DNA of 55,477 nucleotides from an uncultured Lachnospiraceae bacterium (GTDB lineage Bacteria; Bacillota; Clostridia; Lachnospirales; Lachnospiraceae): the NCBI GenBank assembly GCA_910585635.1, contig CAJUFE010000028.1, forward strand, positions 1-55,477, written 5' to 3'. A program made the position numbers and the translations under genes. Each line of letters starts with the position of its first letter. Position 1 is the first letter of the stretch. The notes under the pieces were generated by a model. It was not told where the DNA came from, did no database searches, and saw only the letters and a program-made list of their open reading frames with translations. Positions 53,182 to 55,477 of this stretch are shown here, piece after piece.

Positions 53182-53192
53182 GGAGGGGGAAC

Positions 53193-54911
53193 ATGAAAAA
53201 TCCTATAGGAAGAATCATAGCGACTGAAAAAGTACCGACAACTATGGACAAATTTACATTCTGGACAGATGCGGACCTGAAACTACATGCGTTTGATATT
53301 GTAAAAGTTAAGCATATTGATGATTCGTATTCTTTCGGCGTAATAGAAAACATTTCCCATATTACTGATGCGCAAAGTTTTCTGACAAGTTTTATATCAA
53401 GCGATTTTGGGGATGTTACTGTGGATGAACCCACACTTAGAGTTGGTATGAATTATGTGGAAGCCTCAGTTTCATATAACAGCAAAAATCTTTATACGCC
53501 GGTGCATAATAATGAACCAGTATATTTAGCGTCTGCGGATGAAATAATTATGGCACTTGGGTTGGATAAAATTCAAAATCCGCTTGTGTGTGGTTCGTTA
53601 AAAATGTACGAAGGTACATCGGAAGAAATTACACTTCCAGTGAATTTGAATTCTAAGTTTATTCTTGGACCAGAGGGCGCCCATCTCAATATTTCTGGTA
53701 TTTCTGGTTTGGCATCGAAAACTTCGTATGCGATGTTTTTGATGAAAGCTGTTCAAGAACAATATTTAAAAATGCCTGTGGATAGCGAGGAAAGTGTTGC
53801 TTTTGTTATTTTTAATGTCAAGGGAAAAGATTTAATGGCTATTCATAGTCCTAATGATTTTAAAGATGATAGTGAGGGAGAAAAGGAGAGAGTTTACCAG
53901 GAATATAAAGATTTGGGTTTAAATACAGAACCGTTTAAGAAAGTCAAATATTTTATTCCTTATTCCAGCAATTCTTCTGCAAAGCAAAGTACATATTTGC
54001 CCAAAGAGGATATAGAAGAATATATTAGGGAAGGACAACTCCAGAAGTTTAAGTATTCGTATGAGGATGATAAAGAAAGTTTGGAAATGTTGTTTGCAGA
54101 TGTAGATGATCCTCAGCAGACTATGGAGGCGATTATAAGCAAGATAATTGATACTACTGATCCTGATTTTGGAGGAGGTCAGGTAAATACATGGGAAGGC
54201 TTTAGAGAGAAAGTTGACGAATTATCACAAAAGTCACAGACGCAGGGAAGGGGAACACAGCGCACTTCTAATGAAATATCTGTATTAAGTTGGCGCAAAT
54301 TTAAACGTATTGTTAATAAGGCAACAAAAAACGATGATATGTTTGCGAATCGTGCAGATAGCAGTAGACACGAATGTCGGCTTGCTGATGCAATTAAGCA
54401 CATTTCCAATAATGATGTTTGCGTTATTGATGTTGCAAAACTTCCAGAAGATAAGCAGGCATTTGTATTTGGAGATGCTGTGCGTACTATTTATAACCTT
54501 AAACTTGGGGAATATGATGGCGAGAACGGAATAAACCCGCCCTCTCGTATTATTGTTTTTATCGATGAGTTGAACAAATATGCTTCTAAAGATACACCGA
54601 AGTCCTCGCCTATTTTGCGAGAGATACTTGACGTTACAGAAAGAGGACGTTCTCTGGGGGTGGTTTTATTTGGGGCGGAGCAATTTCGTTCTAACATTCA
54701 TCAGAGAGTTACAGGAAATTGTTCTACACATGCTTATGGAAGAACAAATTCTATAGAAACATCAACAAAAGATTATGGTAGTTTACCAAGCACATACAAA
54801 AATATGCTTACACGATTGGAACAGGGAGATTATCTCATTCAGAATCCAATTTTCCGTTCTTTGTTGAAAATACGGTTTCCAAAACCAATCTATAAGCAAT
54901 TTAAGAAATGA
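53193..54911 (+). CDS. HerA-type hexameric ATPase
   Basis: This is a FtsK/HerA-superfamily ATPase of 572 residues. The N-terminal HAS-barrel-like beta domain (about 1-140) is followed by the ATPase core with GPEGAHLNISG leading into Walker A. Walker A is GISGLASKT (169-177), with serine where the usual glycine stands before the lysine. A large insert, Walker B IIVFIDELNKYA (Asp near 457), and a C-terminal GTNCSTHAYGRT-like sensor region (here VTGNCSTHAYGRT) follow. HerA translocates DNA for NurA. AAGGAGGGGG precedes the ATG. It overlaps the GHKL gene by 4 nt. Confidence 0.85.
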   Translation: MKNPIGRIIATEKVPTTMDKFTFWTDADLKLHAFDIVKVKHIDDSYSFGVIENISHITDAQSFLTSFISSDFGDVTVDEPTLRVGMNYVEASVSYNSKNLYTPVHNNEPVYLASADEIIMALGLDKIQNPLVCGSLKMYEGTSEEITLPVNLNSKFILGPEGAHLNISGISGLASKTSYAMFLMKAVQEQYLKMPVDSEESVAFVIFNVKGKDLMAIHSPNDFKDDSEGEKERVYQEYKDLGLNTEPFKKVKYFIPYSSNSSAKQSTYLPKEDIEEYIREGQLQKFKYSYEDDKESLEMLFADVDDPQQTMEAIISKIIDTTDPDFGGGQVNTWEGFREKVDELSQKSQTQGRGTQRTSNEISVLSWRKFKRIVNKATKNDDMFANRADSSRHECRLADAIKHISNNDVCVIDVAKLPEDKQAFVFGDAVRTIYNLKLGEYDGENGINPPSRIIVFIDELNKYASKDTPKSSPILREILDVTERGRSLGVVLFGAEQFRSNIHQRVTGNCSTHAYGRTNSIETSTKDYGSLPSTYKNMLTRLEQGDYLIQNPIFRSLLKIRFPKPIYKQFKK

Positions 54912-55429
54912 GGCCCAAGACAATGAGAGAATACATTTTTGGCGCAAATATACTGGAAAATTTAACTACAGGAATGTATCAAGATTCCAAAGTTATATAT
55001 CGTGAGTACATTCAGAACGCTTGTGATCAGATTGACAAGGCTTATGGTATGGGACTTTTACATCCGGGCAATCCGAACAGTTTGAGTGATCTGGGAAGTG
55101 GTCGCATTGATATATGGCTTGATGCAGATAAACGTACCATCAGCATAGAGGACAATGCTACTGGTATTTGTGAGACGGATTTTGAAAAGACTCTTGCTGA
55201 TATTGCAAATTCTGATAAGAAGCTTGGCGAGGATAAAGGATTTCGTGGTATAGGGCGTCTTTGTGGTCTTGCATATTGTAAAGAACTTGTTTTCACATCC
55301 ACAGCAGAAGGCGAAAATACTATTTCCATTATGCGATGTGATGCGATCAAGATGCGTGAATTAATAACTGCAAGTGAAAATGGGAAAAAATATACTGCTA
55401 GTGAAGTGCTTAGTAGTATCTATGAATGA
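54908..55429 (+). CDS. GHKL-fold ATPase (MORC/Hsp90-like), apparently truncated
   Basis: Only 173 residues are encoded before a TGA, which covers just the N-terminal ATP-binding fold. The N box is EYIQNACD (Glu33, Asn37, Asp40), then EDNATGI and the glycine-rich lid GFRGIGRLCGLAY. MORC, MutL and Hsp90-like members of this superfamily are normally several hundred residues long, with transducer domains after this part. The frame is closed just before a palindrome at 55445-55461, so insertion of an element or natural truncation are both possible. It is coupled to herA through an ATGA overlap. Met6 is an alternative start. Confidence 0.72.
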   Translation: MRPKTMREYIFGANILENLTTGMYQDSKVIYREYIQNACDQIDKAYGMGLLHPGNPNSLSDLGSGRIDIWLDADKRTISIEDNATGICETDFEKTLADIANSDKKLGEDKGFRGIGRLCGLAYCKELVFTSTAEGENTISIMRCDAIKMRELITASENGKKYTASEVLSSIYE

Positions 55430-55444
55430 GAAAGTCTTTTAATC

Positions 55445-55461
55445 CCCCATCTGAGATGGGG
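55445..55461. other. Perfect hairpin at the window edge, possible IS end
   Basis: CCCCATCT-G-AGATGGGG is a perfect 8-bp palindrome with a 1-nt centre, flanked by AAAGTCTTTTAAT. Subterminal hairpins of this look occur at IS200/IS605-type ends. It starts 15 nt after the GHKL stop. A terminator is the alternative, though a T-tract is lacking. Confidence 0.35.
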
Positions 55462-55477
55462 AGAATAGAATAAGCCG

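Overview
The window looks like the chromosome of a gut-type Lachnospiraceae (Clostridia). The evidence is GC-rich DNA with AGGAGG-type ribosome binding sites, a hprK-murB-rapZ-whiA-crh block, a dusB-greA-lysS block, a CarD-type regulator, and several families (DUF6465, DUF6145, DUF1653, DUF4015) common in that group. No rRNA, tRNA or CRISPR array was recognised.

Layout. (1) 1-1662: a cupin gene broken at its 5' end beside a possible IS end, then a 1.1 kb relic bounded by two copies of the 3' end of queA. The relic holds a phage-like fragment, a 28-residue hydrophobic peptide gene and other small frames. (2) 1639-17000: queA, a repeat-rich membrane protein, M32 and M3 peptidases, CarD, a thioesterase, an oxidoreductase, a PAP2 phosphatase, an MBL hydrolase, a tetrahydrofolate riboswitch with folT, mscS, mrp, relQ and a repeat-bearing GNAT protein. 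(3) 17082-29825: an FMN-binding lipoprotein, then an alpha-galactoside locus with GH27 and GH36 alpha-galactosidases, two paralogous sugar-binding lipoproteins, two permeases and two AraC-type regulators. Three promoters there share what looks like a 21-bp-spaced direct-repeat operator. No ATPase gene is present, so it must lie elsewhere. (4) 30064-51482: housekeeping genes (rsmF-like methyltransferase, dinB, uvrC, hprK, murB, rapZ, whiA, crh, dnaE, pfkA, dusB, greA, lysS). (5) 51740-55477: an AT-rich island with clearly different codon use. It carries a small HTH regulator, a NurA-type nuclease, a HerA-type ATPase and a GHKL ATPase cut short near the window end, and it resembles a defence operon.

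Two things stand out. One is the HTH-NurA-HerA-GHKL operon, a candidate anti-phage system whose GHKL partner I do not recognise from a characterised system. The other is a family of about 145-bp structured repeats: five full copies and two half copies. Their stems covary between copies, and four of the full copies sit as divergent pairs inside two larger inverted-repeat elements. One of these elements has intact terminal inverted repeats and an 8-bp target duplication.

A third pattern is in-frame minisatellites in linkers of otherwise conserved proteins: the 2679 membrane protein, GNAT, the methyltransferase, the DUF1653 protein and possibly UvrC.
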